NCBI RefSeq assembly: GCF_026340465.1
Contig: NZ_JAPEPC010000001.1
Span: 806,001 to 870,000 of the forward strand
Length of the DNA: 64,000 nucleotides
DNA from: Streptomyces sp. NBC_01306
GTDB taxonomy: Bacteria; Actinomycetota; Actinomycetes; Streptomycetales; Streptomycetaceae
Direction: 5' to 3'
Notes under the pieces: model-generated
Told to the model about the DNA's origin: nothing
Databases searched by the model: none
Seen by the model: only the letters and a program-made list of their open reading frames with translations
Shown here: positions 41,560 to 50,331 of the stretch, piece after piece
Layout of the letters: each line of letters opens with the position of its first letter
How positions within the stretch are numbered: position 1 is the stretch's first letter
Program-made: the position numbers and the translations under genes

Positions 41560-43197
41560 ATGGCACCGAGCACTCACACAGTGACCAACCAGCCTCCGCC
41601 GCTGGTGGGACATGACGTCTTCACGACCGACCGGGTCCTGGCCGAGGCCGTGGACCGGCATACCGCGCCGGAACTCGTCGACGGCGTACGGGCGGAGCTG
41701 ACTCTGCTGGGCCACAGCGCCGGGTCCTCGCAGGCGCGCGAGTGGGGGTTCCAGGCGAACGAGAACCCGCCGCGGCTGCGGACCCACGACCGGTACGGGC
41801 ACCGGATCGACGAGGTCGAGTTCCATCCGGCCTGGCACCGGCTGCTCGGCAAGGCCGTGTCGGCCGGGCTGACGGACGCCTGGGGCCGGCCTGCCGGGCA
41901 TGTGCGGCGTGCGGCCGGGTTCCTGGTGTGGTCGCAGGTCGAGGCGGGGCACGGCTGCCCGGTGTCGATGACCCATGCGGCGGTGCCCGCGCTGCGCGCC
42001 GATCCCGCGCTCGCCGCCGAGTGGGAGCCGCGGCTCACCTCGCACGTGTACGAACGTGAGCTGGGGGCTCCGGGCCGGAAGCCGGGGGCGCTGTTCGGCA
42101 TGGCGATGACGGAGAAGCAGGGCGGCAGCGACGTCCGCGCCAACACGACCGCCGCGGTACCGGCCGCGGGCGACGACGGCGCGTATCTGCTCACCGGGCA
42201 CAAGTGGTTCTGCTCGGCGCCGATGTCCGACGGCTTCCTGGTGCTGGCGCAGGCACCGGACGGGCCGACCTGCTTCCTGGTGCCCCGGGTACTGGCGGAC
42301 GGGACGCGCAACGTCTTCGCGATCCAGCGGCTCAAGGACAAGCTCGGCAACCGGTCGAACGCGTCGGCGGAGGTCGAGTTCGACGGGACCTGGGCGCGCC
42401 GGGTGGGCGATGAGGGCCGGGGGGTGCGCACCATCATCGAGATGGTGGCGGCGACCCGGCTGGACTGCGCGATCGGCTCCGCCGCGCTGATGCGGCAGGC
42501 GGTGGCGCAGGCGGTGCACCACGCCACGTACCGCAGGGCGTTCGGCGGGGAGCTGATCGACAAGCCGCTGATGCGCAACGTCCTGGCCGATCTGGCGCTG
42601 GAGTCGGAGGCGGCGACGACGCTGGCGATGCGGCTGGCCGCCGCGTACGACAGCGACACGGAGGAGGAGCGGGCGTTCCTCCGGCTCGCGGTGCCGGCCG
42701 CCAAGTACTGGGTGACGAAACGCTGTACGCCGGTGGTGGCGGAGGCTCTCGAATGCCTGGGCGGCAACGGCTACGTGGAGGAGTCGGGGCTGCCCCGGCT
42801 GCTGCGCGAGTCGCCGCTCAACTCCATCTGGGAAGGCTCGGGGAACGTACAGGCGCTGGACGTGCTGCGGGCGCTCCAGCGCGAGCCGCAGGCGCTCAAC
42901 GCGTTCCTCCAGGAGGTGGGCCGGGCGCGCGGCGCCGACCACCGGCTGGACCGGGCGATCAGGGACCTGCTGACCGAACTCGCCGATCTGGACGGCATCG
43001 AGGCCCGTGCGCGCCGGGTCGCCGAGCGCATCGCGCTGGTGCTCCAGGGCTCGCTGCTGGTGCGCTGGGCGCCGCCGGAGGTCGCCGACGCGTTCTGCGC
43101 ATCGCGGCTGGGCGGTGACTGGGGTACGGCGTTCGGCACCCTGCCGCACACGTTGGATCTGGGGTCGGTCGTCGACCGGGCACGCGCCGGCGGCTAG
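41560..43197 (+). CDS. AidB-like acyl-CoA dehydrogenase
   Basis: The 545-residue flavoprotein has FGMAMTEKQGGSDVRANTTA, the AidB-type FAD-binding motif, then HKWFCSAPMSDGFLVLAQ and FAIQRLKDKLGNRSNASAEV, and ECLGGNGYVEESGLPRLLRE near the end. Length and motifs match AidB, the alkylation-response member of the family, which binds DNA and has isovaleryl-CoA dehydrogenase activity in E. coli. No Ada-type gene adjoins it here. GTG 41581 is an alternative start. Confidence 0.85.
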   Translation: MAPSTHTVTNQPPPLVGHDVFTTDRVLAEAVDRHTAPELVDGVRAELTLLGHSAGSSQAREWGFQANENPPRLRTHDRYGHRIDEVEFHPAWHRLLGKAVSAGLTDAWGRPAGHVRRAAGFLVWSQVEAGHGCPVSMTHAAVPALRADPALAAEWEPRLTSHVYERELGAPGRKPGALFGMAMTEKQGGSDVRANTTAAVPAAGDDGAYLLTGHKWFCSAPMSDGFLVLAQAPDGPTCFLVPRVLADGTRNVFAIQRLKDKLGNRSNASAEVEFDGTWARRVGDEGRGVRTIIEMVAATRLDCAIGSAALMRQAVAQAVHHATYRRAFGGELIDKPLMRNVLADLALESEAATTLAMRLAAAYDSDTEEERAFLRLAVPAAKYWVTKRCTPVVAEALECLGGNGYVEESGLPRLLRESPLNSIWEGSGNVQALDVLRALQREPQALNAFLQEVGRARGADHRLDRAIRDLLTELADLDGIEARARRVAERIALVLQGSLLVRWAPPEVADAFCASRLGGDWGTAFGTLPHTLDLGSVVDRARAGG

Positions 43198-43206
43198 GTC
43201 CTGTCA

Positions 43207-43349
43207 GGCCGGTCTTCGTGGATCAGGCCGCGGCGTCCGGTGCGGTGCCTCGCAAGGCGGAGGATCGCCCCCGTACTGGACGTACTGGGGTGACTCCGAC
43301 AACGCCGCGAGGTGCCGTGCCAGGCGTCGCGGGCCCGCGAAGACCGGCC
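43207..43349. repeat. 143-nt imperfect inverted repeat
   Basis: GGCCGGTCTTCG (43207-43218) and CGAAGACCGGCC (43338-43349) are perfect 12-base arms. Inside, CGGTGCCTCGC pairs with GCGAGGTGCCG with one mismatch, and the centre holds CCCC-GTAC-TGGAC-GTAC-TGGGG. The whole can fold as one long interrupted hairpin. It lies directly after the AidB-like gene and may act as its terminator or be a copy of a dispersed repeat. The remaining 270 bases to the GAF gene show nothing coding. Confidence 0.65.
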
Positions 43350-43619
43350 GGGGCACCGGCCGGCGGCGCGGGGCAGCACAGGGGGGGCCAGCCGGGGCTG
43401 ATGCTGCGCCGACACGGCATCTCCCCGGCTGGGCAGCCCCCACCTTCGTACAACCGGCTGTGGTTGCGCCAGGGTTGCAGACGGTTGCACAAGGTTCTGT
43501 CGACTCCGGTGTGCCGCACCCCTCCGGGATGCACCATGGGGCACCGCATCAACCGGGCCGGCTCGACCGGACCGGCCGGCCCATCAGTCCGACGTCGTGG
43601 ATCACATTCAGGAGTACCC

Positions 43620-44933
43620 ATGAGGACCGGAGCCTTCAACGCGGCCGGCCCCCCGGCCCGGCACACCCGGGAGAGCGCCCGCACCCTGCACGGCATACGT
43701 GAGGCGACGCTCTCCGGGGACCGTCCGGAGGTCGCGCCGCGCCCCGTCATCGGCGCGTCGTGGCAGCGGATGCTCCGGATCGGCCTCGACCCGGAGCGGG
43801 ACACCAGCAGTGTGCTGCTGGGCGCGGAGGAGCTGGAGCACCGGCGCAGATCCACCGTGCTCGGTGAGCTGCTGCCGACGCTCAGCAGCGGACTCGCCTC
43901 GGTCGCCGACGCGTCGATGCAGGTCATGGTGGTCACCGACGGAGACGGCCGGGTGCTGTGGCGGGAGGGCAACCGGGCCGTCCTCCGCCGGGCCGACGGC
44001 ATATGGCTGCAGGAGGGCGCCGCCTGGAGCGAGGGCTCCACCGGCACCAACGCGGTCGGCACCGTCCTGGCGACCGGCCAGACCGTCCAGGTGCACTCCG
44101 CCGAGCACTTCGTCCGTACGCTGCAGGAGTGGACCTGCGCCGCCGCGCCCGTCCAGGATCCGCGCGACGGGCGGCTGCTCGGGGTCATCGACGTCAGCGG
44201 CCCCGACTCCACCTTCCATCCGGCGATGCTCGCGCTGGTGGACTCGGTGGCCCGGCTGGCGGCGGCGGAACTGCGGGACCGGCATCTCGACTCCGTCGAA
44301 CGGCTGCGGTCGGTGGCCGCGCCGATCCTGAGCAGGGTGGGCGGCCGGGCTCTGGTGGTGGACGCGCACGGCTGGCCCGCCGCGGTGACCGGGATGCCGC
44401 CGGCCGGCCGGCTGACACTGGCCAAGTCCTTCGGCCCGGGGCGGGTCTGGCTGCCCTCGCTCGGGATGTGCTCGGTGGAGCCGCTGCCCGGGGGCTGGCT
44501 GATCCGGCCGGACGAGGAGAGGCCCGGGGTGCGACAGCCGGCCGAGGGGGCGGCGGTGAGCCGCGTCGTACTCGATCTGAGCGGGCGCAGGCGCTGGTCG
44601 GTGACCGTGTCGGGGGCGTCCGGCAGCTGGACCCAGGATCTGACGCCCCGCCACGCGGAGCTGCTGTATGTGCTGAGCCTGCACCGCGAGGGCCGCACCG
44701 CGGCCGAGCTGGCGCACGACCTGTTCGGCGACGCGACCCGGACAGTGACCGTGCGCGCGGAGATATCGCGGGTGCGCCGCGGTCTCGCCGAGGTGCTGGC
44801 GCACCGCCCGTACCGGTTCGCCGAAGGGGTCGAGGTGGAGGTGACCTGCCCGGACGACCCGGCGGAGCTGCTTCCGTACTCGACGGCGCCCGCCGTACGC
44901 CGGTCGGTTCCGCAGCCGGGAATTGTCTCCTGA
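43620..44933 (+). CDS. GAF-domain transcriptional regulator
   Basis: The 437-residue protein begins after CAGGAGTACCC at ATG 43620. Its N-terminal part (RPVIGASWQRMLRIGLDPER) is the AcoR-like segment that precedes a GAF domain (DGDGRVLWREGNRAVLRRAD, GAAWSEGSTGTNAVGTVLAT, AAPVQDPRDGRLLGVIDVSG). There is no sigma-54 AAA module. The C-terminus (LTPRHAELLYVLSLHREGRT and TVRAEISRVRRGLAEVLAHR) looks like a winged helix DNA-binding domain. It probably senses a small ligand. It lies upstream of the iron-box gene on the same strand, but that gene has its own promoter. Confidence 0.82.
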   Translation: MRTGAFNAAGPPARHTRESARTLHGIREATLSGDRPEVAPRPVIGASWQRMLRIGLDPERDTSSVLLGAEELEHRRRSTVLGELLPTLSSGLASVADASMQVMVVTDGDGRVLWREGNRAVLRRADGIWLQEGAAWSEGSTGTNAVGTVLATGQTVQVHSAEHFVRTLQEWTCAAAPVQDPRDGRLLGVIDVSGPDSTFHPAMLALVDSVARLAAAELRDRHLDSVERLRSVAAPILSRVGGRALVVDAHGWPAAVTGMPPAGRLTLAKSFGPGRVWLPSLGMCSVEPLPGGWLIRPDEERPGVRQPAEGAAVSRVVLDLSGRRRWSVTVSGASGSWTQDLTPRHAELLYVLSLHREGRTAAELAHDLFGDATRTVTVRAEISRVRRGLAEVLAHRPYRFAEGVEVEVTCPDDPAELLPYSTAPAVRRSVPQPGIVS

Positions 44934-44949
44934 CCAGGCATGTATTAGC

Positions 44950-44968
44950 TTAGGTGAGCCTAACCTAA
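44950..44968. promoter_or_regulatory. Iron box (DmdR/IdeR-type operator)
   Basis: TTAGGTGAGCCTAACCTAA is a 19-base match, in reverse orientation, to the actinobacterial iron-box consensus TTAGGTTAGGCTCACCTAA. It lies 16 bases before the GTG of the acylase-acetyltransferase gene. Iron-loaded DmdR1/IdeR would block transcription, so the gene should be induced by iron starvation. Confidence 0.9.
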
Positions 44969-44984
44969 TGGAACGGGGGCAAGG

Positions 44985-47615
44985 GTGAGCGCCGAGCTGC
45001 ACCGCGACCACTGGGGCATTCCGCATCTGCGGGCGGACAGCGCGCAGGCCCTGGCCCACGCGCAGGGCCGCAACGCGGCGACGGACCGCGCCTGGCAGCT
45101 GGAGACCGAGCGGCACCGGGCGCAGGGAACGAGCGCCGCCTTCCTGGGCCCCGAGGCCGTCGCCTGGGACAGCTTCGCCCGGCAGGTCAGGCTGACGGAC
45201 ACCGCCAGACGCTGTTACGCGCACCTCGACCCGGACACCGCCGAGTGGGTCCGCTCGTACACCGACGGCGTCAACGCCGGGCTGGCCGAAGGGGCCCGGA
45301 ACGCGACGGAGTTCGCCACCGCCGGTCTGGAGCCGGGCAGTTGGCAGCCGTGGACGCCGCTGGCGGTCTGGCTGTCCACCCACATCCTCTTCGCCGGGTT
45401 CCCCGCCAAGCTGTGGCGCGAGGAAGCGGCCGCCGCGCTGGGCGACCGGGCCATCGGCCTCTTCGCGACCGACGGCCCCCACACCTCGGGCAGCAACGGC
45501 TGGCTGGTCACCGGGGAACGCACCGCGAGCGGCGCGCCGATCCTCGCGGGCGACCCGCACCGCTTCATCGAGGCGCCGGGCGTCTACCAGCAGATCCACC
45601 TGGCCTGCCCGGAGTTCGACGTGGCGGGCCTCGCCGTGCCGGGCGTTCCCGGCATCGCGCACTTCGGGCACGCGTCGACGGTGGCCTGGTCGATCACCAA
45701 CGCCATGGCCGACTATCAGGACCTCTACCGGGAGCGTCTGCGGCGCACCGGCGCGGGCGTGGAGGCGTACGGCCCGGACGGCTGGGAGCCCGCTCCGTCG
45801 CACACCGAGACCATCGAGGTGGCGGGCGGCGAGCCGGTCGTGGTGGAGGTGACCGAGACCGCACGCGGCCCGGTCATCGCCGGCGGCCCGGACTCCCCTT
45901 CGGCGATCAGCCTCCGGTATCCCCCGCGGGTCACCGGTGAACTCGGCTTCGAAGCACTGCCGTTGCTGCTGCGGGCCCGTACGGTCACCGATGTGGACCG
46001 GGCTTTCGACCGGTGGGCCGAGCCCGTCAACGTCGTCCAGGCCGCTGACACCCGGGGCGGTCTGCTGCACCGGGTCGCCGGGGCCGTTCCGGTCCGCGAC
46101 CGGGAGAACGGGCTGCGTGTCGTCCCCGGCTGGGAAGCGCGGTACGCCTGGCGCGGTACGCGTGCGCCGCTGCCGCGCAAGGCGGTCGACGGGGCGGCGG
46201 CCGACGGGATGGCGGTGATGGCCAATCAGCGGGAGCTGGCCGCCCCGCTCGGGGTCGAGTTCGCTCCCCCGCACCGGGCCCGGCGGATACGGCAGTTGCT
46301 GGCCGGGACGGAGAACTGGTCGGCGCCGGACATGGCGGCGGTGCACATGGACACCCGACTGCCCCTGGAGCAGCCCCTGCTCGACCTGCTGGACGGGCTC
46401 GACGAGCCGGGTCCCGGTGCGGCCGCGCTGCGGGAGCGGCTGGCCGGCTGGGACCGCAGGATGGACGCCGGGAGCACGGAGGCCGCCGCGTACGCCGCGC
46501 TCCGTGCGGCCGTGGTGCGGCGGCTGGCCGGCCACCCGGCGCTCGCCGCGCTGGCCGGGCCCGAGGTGGCCGGGAAGTATCCGGAGGTCTTCCGCCCCTG
46601 GCTGGCCCTGGTCACCCGGGTCGCCTTCGCGCTGGACGGCCTGCTCACGTCGGAGCTGCTGCCGGAGACCGAACGGGCGGCGGTCGTCCGGGCGGCGGCC
46701 GAGGAGACCGCGCCGCCGGACGTCCCGTGGGGCGAACTGCACCGGCTCGCCCCGTGGCAGGCACTGCCCGACGAGCCGGGCGGCCCGTCGGGACCACCGC
46801 CCGGCGGGTGGCCCGGTCTCTCCGGCGACCACGACTGCGTCCTGTCCACCTCCGGCGTCCCCGGACTCACCCATCGCACCGGCCGGGCCTCCGCCGCCCG
46901 CTACGTCTGGGATCTGGCCCGGCGCGACGACAGCCTCTGGGCGGTCCCGCTCGGGGCGTCCGGCGTGGCCGGCGATCCCCACCGGCTCGATCAGCTGCCG
47001 CTGTGGGTACGCGGCGGGCTCGTCCCGGTGATCACCGACTGGAACCAGCTGAGGAGCTCCATGACCACCGTGCACGAGCAGCGGATCGACGGATTCGGGA
47101 CCGTCCGGATCAGCCCGGTCGACCCGCGGCGGGACAGCGCCCTGATCCACAGCTGGGTCAGCCAGGAGCGGGCCCGCTTCTGGGGCATGGGCGACGCGAG
47201 CCCCGAGGACGTCCTGGAGACATACGAGTACGTCGACTCGCTGACCACGCACCACGCCTATCTGCTGTACCGCGACGGCGTACCCGCGGCGCTCTTCCAG
47301 AGCTACGAGCCGGAGGCCGACCCGGTGGGCGACTGCTACGACGTCCAGCCCGGCGATCACGGAATCCATCTGCTGATCGGCCCCGCCGACGGCAGGCCCG
47401 AGCACGGCTTCACCACCACGCTGCTGAGCGTCTTCCTGCGCTTCGTCCTCGCGGACCCTTCCCGGCAGCGCATCGTCGTCGAACCGGACGCCCGCAACCA
47501 GAAGGTGATCGACCGGCTGACGGGCTTCGGCTTCGAACTCGGTCCGGAGATCGACAAACCGGAGAAGCGGGCCCGGCTGGCGTTTCTGCGCCGGGGGTCC
47601 GCGGGGCTGCTGTGA
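44985..47615 (+). CDS. Penicillin acylase-GNAT fusion, siderophore associated
   Basis: This 876-residue protein joins an Ntn-hydrolase of the penicillin acylase family (residues 1-690) and a GNAT domain (about 693-876). The acylase has HRDHWGIPHLRADSAQALAH, the probable autocatalytic serine in TSGSNGWLVTGE near 169, and GDPHRFIEAPGVYQQIHLAC. No signal peptide is present. The GNAT part (TTVHEQRIDGFGTVRISPVD, HSWVSQERARFWGM) resembles the IucB/AlcB siderophore acyltransferases. Separate acylase and acyltransferase genes, called desG and desH, have been linked to desferrioxamine clusters. GAGGAG before an internal ATG at 47061 could also give the GNAT domain alone. An iron box controls it. Confidence 0.85.
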   Translation: MSAELHRDHWGIPHLRADSAQALAHAQGRNAATDRAWQLETERHRAQGTSAAFLGPEAVAWDSFARQVRLTDTARRCYAHLDPDTAEWVRSYTDGVNAGLAEGARNATEFATAGLEPGSWQPWTPLAVWLSTHILFAGFPAKLWREEAAAALGDRAIGLFATDGPHTSGSNGWLVTGERTASGAPILAGDPHRFIEAPGVYQQIHLACPEFDVAGLAVPGVPGIAHFGHASTVAWSITNAMADYQDLYRERLRRTGAGVEAYGPDGWEPAPSHTETIEVAGGEPVVVEVTETARGPVIAGGPDSPSAISLRYPPRVTGELGFEALPLLLRARTVTDVDRAFDRWAEPVNVVQAADTRGGLLHRVAGAVPVRDRENGLRVVPGWEARYAWRGTRAPLPRKAVDGAAADGMAVMANQRELAAPLGVEFAPPHRARRIRQLLAGTENWSAPDMAAVHMDTRLPLEQPLLDLLDGLDEPGPGAAALRERLAGWDRRMDAGSTEAAAYAALRAAVVRRLAGHPALAALAGPEVAGKYPEVFRPWLALVTRVAFALDGLLTSELLPETERAAVVRAAAEETAPPDVPWGELHRLAPWQALPDEPGGPSGPPPGGWPGLSGDHDCVLSTSGVPGLTHRTGRASAARYVWDLARRDDSLWAVPLGASGVAGDPHRLDQLPLWVRGGLVPVITDWNQLRSSMTTVHEQRIDGFGTVRISPVDPRRDSALIHSWVSQERARFWGMGDASPEDVLETYEYVDSLTTHHAYLLYRDGVPAALFQSYEPEADPVGDCYDVQPGDHGIHLLIGPADGRPEHGFTTTLLSVFLRFVLADPSRQRIVVEPDARNQKVIDRLTGFGFELGPEIDKPEKRARLAFLRRGSAGLL

Positions 47616-47648
47616 GCCACCGCGCCGCCGCGTGATTCGCTGGCCCTC

Positions 47649-48227
47649 ATGAAGAGCGAGCGCACCGTCACCGTGACCACCTGGTATCTGGAGCAGACCT
47701 CCCCGGCCGATCTGCGCCCGGCCGCCGAGCCCGGCGGCGACATCCGGATCGTCCGGGCCGAGGTCCCCTCGCCCGAGTTCAGCCGGTACCTCTACGCCTC
47801 CGTGGGCGGGGACATCCGCTGGACGGACCGGCTCTCGATGTCGTACGCCCAGTGGCAGGAGGTGCTCGCCCGGCCGGGCACCGAGACCTGGGTGGCGTAC
47901 GACCGGGGCACTCCGGCCGGATACGTGGAACTGTGCGCGCACGACGACGGGGCCGTGGAGATCATGTACTTCGGGCTGATCCCTGCCTTCCGGGGGAGGC
48001 GGATCGGCGGCCACCTCCTCACCTACGGCATCCGGCGGGCCTGGGACCTCGCCGACCGCACCCCCGGGCGGGCGGCGACCGAGCGGGTCTGGGTGCACAC
48101 CTGCAGCAAGGACGGTGCCCACGCGATGGACAACTACCTGAGCCGGGGCTTCCGCCTCTTCAACACCGAGACCGGGGAAGAGCCGGACGTCGAGACCCCG
48201 GGACCGTGGCCGGGTGCGGGCGCCTGA
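47649..48227 (+). CDS. GNAT family N-acetyltransferase
   Basis: This 192-residue acetyltransferase has the acetyl-CoA-binding motif IMYFGLIPAFRGRRIGGHLL, followed by VWVHTCSKDGAHAMDNYLSR and GFRLFNTE, the usual late GNAT strand and helix. It follows the fusion gene by 33 bases on the same strand and may belong to the iron-regulated transcript. The substrate is not evident. Confidence 0.82.
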   Translation: MKSERTVTVTTWYLEQTSPADLRPAAEPGGDIRIVRAEVPSPEFSRYLYASVGGDIRWTDRLSMSYAQWQEVLARPGTETWVAYDRGTPAGYVELCAHDDGAVEIMYFGLIPAFRGRRIGGHLLTYGIRRAWDLADRTPGRAATERVWVHTCSKDGAHAMDNYLSRGFRLFNTETGEEPDVETPGPWPGAGA

Positions 48228-48232
48228 GCCCG

Positions 48233-48288
48233 CACCGCATGACACCCACCGCATGACACCCACCGCGTGAGCCCCACCGCGTGACGGA
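48233..48288. repeat. Four 14-bp tandem repeats
   Basis: Units CACCGCATGACACC (twice), CACCGCGTGAGCCC and CACCGCGTGACGGA run consecutively from 48233 to 48288, just after the GNAT stop. Such short arrays may vary in copy number. No function is evident. Confidence 0.6.
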
Positions 48289-48311
48289 CACCACATATTC
48301 CACGATGCGAG

Positions 48312-48330
48312 ACTATCTCGTCCAGATAGT
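48312..48330. promoter_or_regulatory. Operator-like palindrome before the sulfur operon
   Basis: ACTATCT-CGTCC-AGATAGT is a perfect seven-base inverted repeat. GATAGT follows at 48332-48337 and may be the -10 box, with the palindrome covering the -35 to -10 region, 46 bases before the leader peptide. A sulfur-status repressor is the obvious candidate, but none is encoded nearby. Confidence 0.6.
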
Positions 48331-48375
48331 GGATAGTAGTGGACTGGCGCGAGATCGTCGTGACACGCTTCCGTC

Positions 48376-48459
48376 ATGTCTGGAACTGGAATTGCCTTGG
48401 TGAGTCGACGCCACGTCGATCTCGGCCGCATGTCCAGCGCCATCTGTCCGGCGCGCTGA
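48376..48459 (+). CDS. Leader peptide of the sulfur operon
   Basis: A 27-codon frame reads MSGTGIALVSRRHVDLGRMS and SAICPAR before a stop. The core LVSRRHVDLGR with a late cysteine is the conserved leader peptide found before sulfur-assimilation genes in Streptomyces. Slow translation at the Cys codon (TGT) could control the 174 bases between here and the sulfite reductase. The role in attenuation is inferred. Confidence 0.75.
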   Translation: MSGTGIALVSRRHVDLGRMSSAICPAR

Positions 48460-48633
48460 TCTCCACCAGCCACGCCGTTTTCCCGCCGTCCCCGTCGTAG
48501 CGGACGAGCGAAGCCCCCCGCTGGGGTCCTGCAATCCCACCGCCACCGTGCCCTGCCCTGAACCGGCAGGTCACAGGGGTCCCTTCAGCTTGATCAACCG
48601 CCCCCTTGAGCCGCCACAGAAGGACGAAGCATC

Positions 48634-50331
48634 ATGGCCGCCAGCCCTGGAACGCCCCCGCCAGCCACGCCCCGACGCAAGGCAAGCCGTCACCGTGGCG
48701 AAGGCCAGTGGGCCAAGGGCCACTTCACCCCGCTGAACGGCAATGAGCAGACCAAGAAGGACGACGACGGTCTCAATGTGCGGACACGCATTGAGACGAT
48801 CTACGCCAAGCGCGGATTCGACTCCATCGACGGCGGCGATCTGCGCGGCCGGATGCGCTGGTGGGGTCTCTACACCCAGCGCGAGCAAGGGATCGACGGC
48901 GGCAAGACCGCGATCCTGGAGCCGGAGGAGCTGGACGCCGAGTTCTTCATGATGCGGGTGCGCATCGACGGCGGCCGCCTCACCACGGAGCAGTTGCGCG
49001 TCATAGGTGAGATCTCGCAGGAGTTCGCACGCGGCACCGCGGACCTCACCGACCGGCAGAACATCCAGTTCCACTGGATCCGGATCGAGGACGTCCCGGA
49101 GATCTGGCGGCGCCTGGAGGCGGTCGGCCTGTCGACCACCGAGGCGTGCGGTGACACCCCCCGTACGATCCTCGGCTCCCCGGTGGCGGGCGTCGCCGAG
49201 AACGAGATCATCGACGGCACCTGGGCCATCGACGAGATCCAGCGCCGCTTCATCGGCAACCCCGCGTTCTCCAACCTGCCGCGGAAGTTCAAGACCGCGA
49301 TCTCCGGCTCCCCGCAGCTCGATGTGGCGCACGAGATCAACGACATCGCGTTCGTCGGTGTCGACCACCCCGACCACGGCCCGGGTTTCGACCTGTGGGT
49401 CGGCGGCGGGCTCTCCACCAACCCGAAGCTCGGTGTCCGGCTCGGCGCCTGGGTGCCGCTGGACGAGGTGCCCGACGTCTTCGAGGGCGTCATCTCGATC
49501 TTCCGGGACTACGGCTACCGCCGGCTGCGCACCCGCGCTCGGCTGAAGTTCCTGGTTGCCGACTGGGGCCCGGAGAAGTTCCGGCAGATCCTGGAGGACG
49601 AGTACCTCCAGCGGAAGCTGACCGACGGCCCCGCTCCCGAGCAGCCCGCCGACGTCTGGCGCGACCACCTCGGAGTGCACAAGCAGCAGGACGGCCGCTT
49701 CTACGTGGGGTTCGCGCCCCGCGTCGGACGGGTGGACGGCACGACCCTGACGAAGATCGCCGAGCTGGCCGAGGCGCACGGCTCCGGACGGCTGCGGACC
49801 ACCACCGAGCAGAAGATGATCGTGCTGGACATCGAGGAGTCGCAGATCGACTCGGTGGTCTCCGCTCTCGAAGCGCTCGACCTCAAGGTCAACGCCTCGC
49901 CGTTCCGGCGCTCGACGATGGCCTGCACCGGCATCGAGTACTGCAAGCTCGCGATCGTCGAGACCAAGGCGCGCGGCGCCCTGCTCATCGACGAACTGGA
50001 GCGCCGCATCCCGGAGTTCGACGAGCCGATCACCATCAACATCAACGGCTGCCCCAACGCCTGCGCCCGTATCCAGGTCGCCGACATCGGCCTCAAGGGC
50101 CAGCTGGTGCTGGACGGCGAGGGCAACCAGGTCGAGGGCTTCCAGGTGCACCTGGGCGGCGCGCTGGGCCTCGATGCGGGATTCGGCCGCAAGGTCCGCG
50201 GGCTGAAGGTCACCGCGGCCGAACTGCCCGACTACGTCGAGCGGGTACTGAAGAACTTCCAGGCCGGGCGCGAGGACGGCGAGCGGTTCGCGACCTGGGC
50301 CGCGCGCGCGGACGCGGAGTCCCTCTCATGA
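48634..50331 (+). CDS. sirA: Ferredoxin-type nitrite/sulfite reductase
   Basis: The 565-residue enzyme has the two-fold repeat of siroheme reductases and the [4Fe-4S]/siroheme cysteines in MACTGIEYCKLA and NINGCPNACARIQV. Early motifs include LRGRMRWWGLYTQREQG and DLTDRQNIQFHWIRIEDVP. Its place with APS reductase and ATP sulfurylase genes indicates sulfite rather than nitrite as substrate: it reduces sulfite to sulfide with six electrons from ferredoxin. It shares an ATGA overlap with the next gene. The siroheme would be supplied with help of the chelatase encoded at the end of the operon. Confidence 0.92.
   Translation: MAASPGTPPPATPRRKASRHRGEGQWAKGHFTPLNGNEQTKKDDDGLNVRTRIETIYAKRGFDSIDGGDLRGRMRWWGLYTQREQGIDGGKTAILEPEELDAEFFMMRVRIDGGRLTTEQLRVIGEISQEFARGTADLTDRQNIQFHWIRIEDVPEIWRRLEAVGLSTTEACGDTPRTILGSPVAGVAENEIIDGTWAIDEIQRRFIGNPAFSNLPRKFKTAISGSPQLDVAHEINDIAFVGVDHPDHGPGFDLWVGGGLSTNPKLGVRLGAWVPLDEVPDVFEGVISIFRDYGYRRLRTRARLKFLVADWGPEKFRQILEDEYLQRKLTDGPAPEQPADVWRDHLGVHKQQDGRFYVGFAPRVGRVDGTTLTKIAELAEAHGSGRLRTTTEQKMIVLDIEESQIDSVVSALEALDLKVNASPFRRSTMACTGIEYCKLAIVETKARGALLIDELERRIPEFDEPITININGCPNACARIQVADIGLKGQLVLDGEGNQVEGFQVHLGGALGLDAGFGRKVRGLKVTAAELPDYVERVLKNFQAGREDGERFATWAARADAESLS

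Noticed and set aside
43608..48473. A 1,621-codon open frame on the minus strand across the GAF and acylase genes
   Set aside because: It is antisense to clear coding genes, is rich in Arg, Pro, Gly, Val and Gln without domains, and reflects the high third-position GC of the opposite strand.
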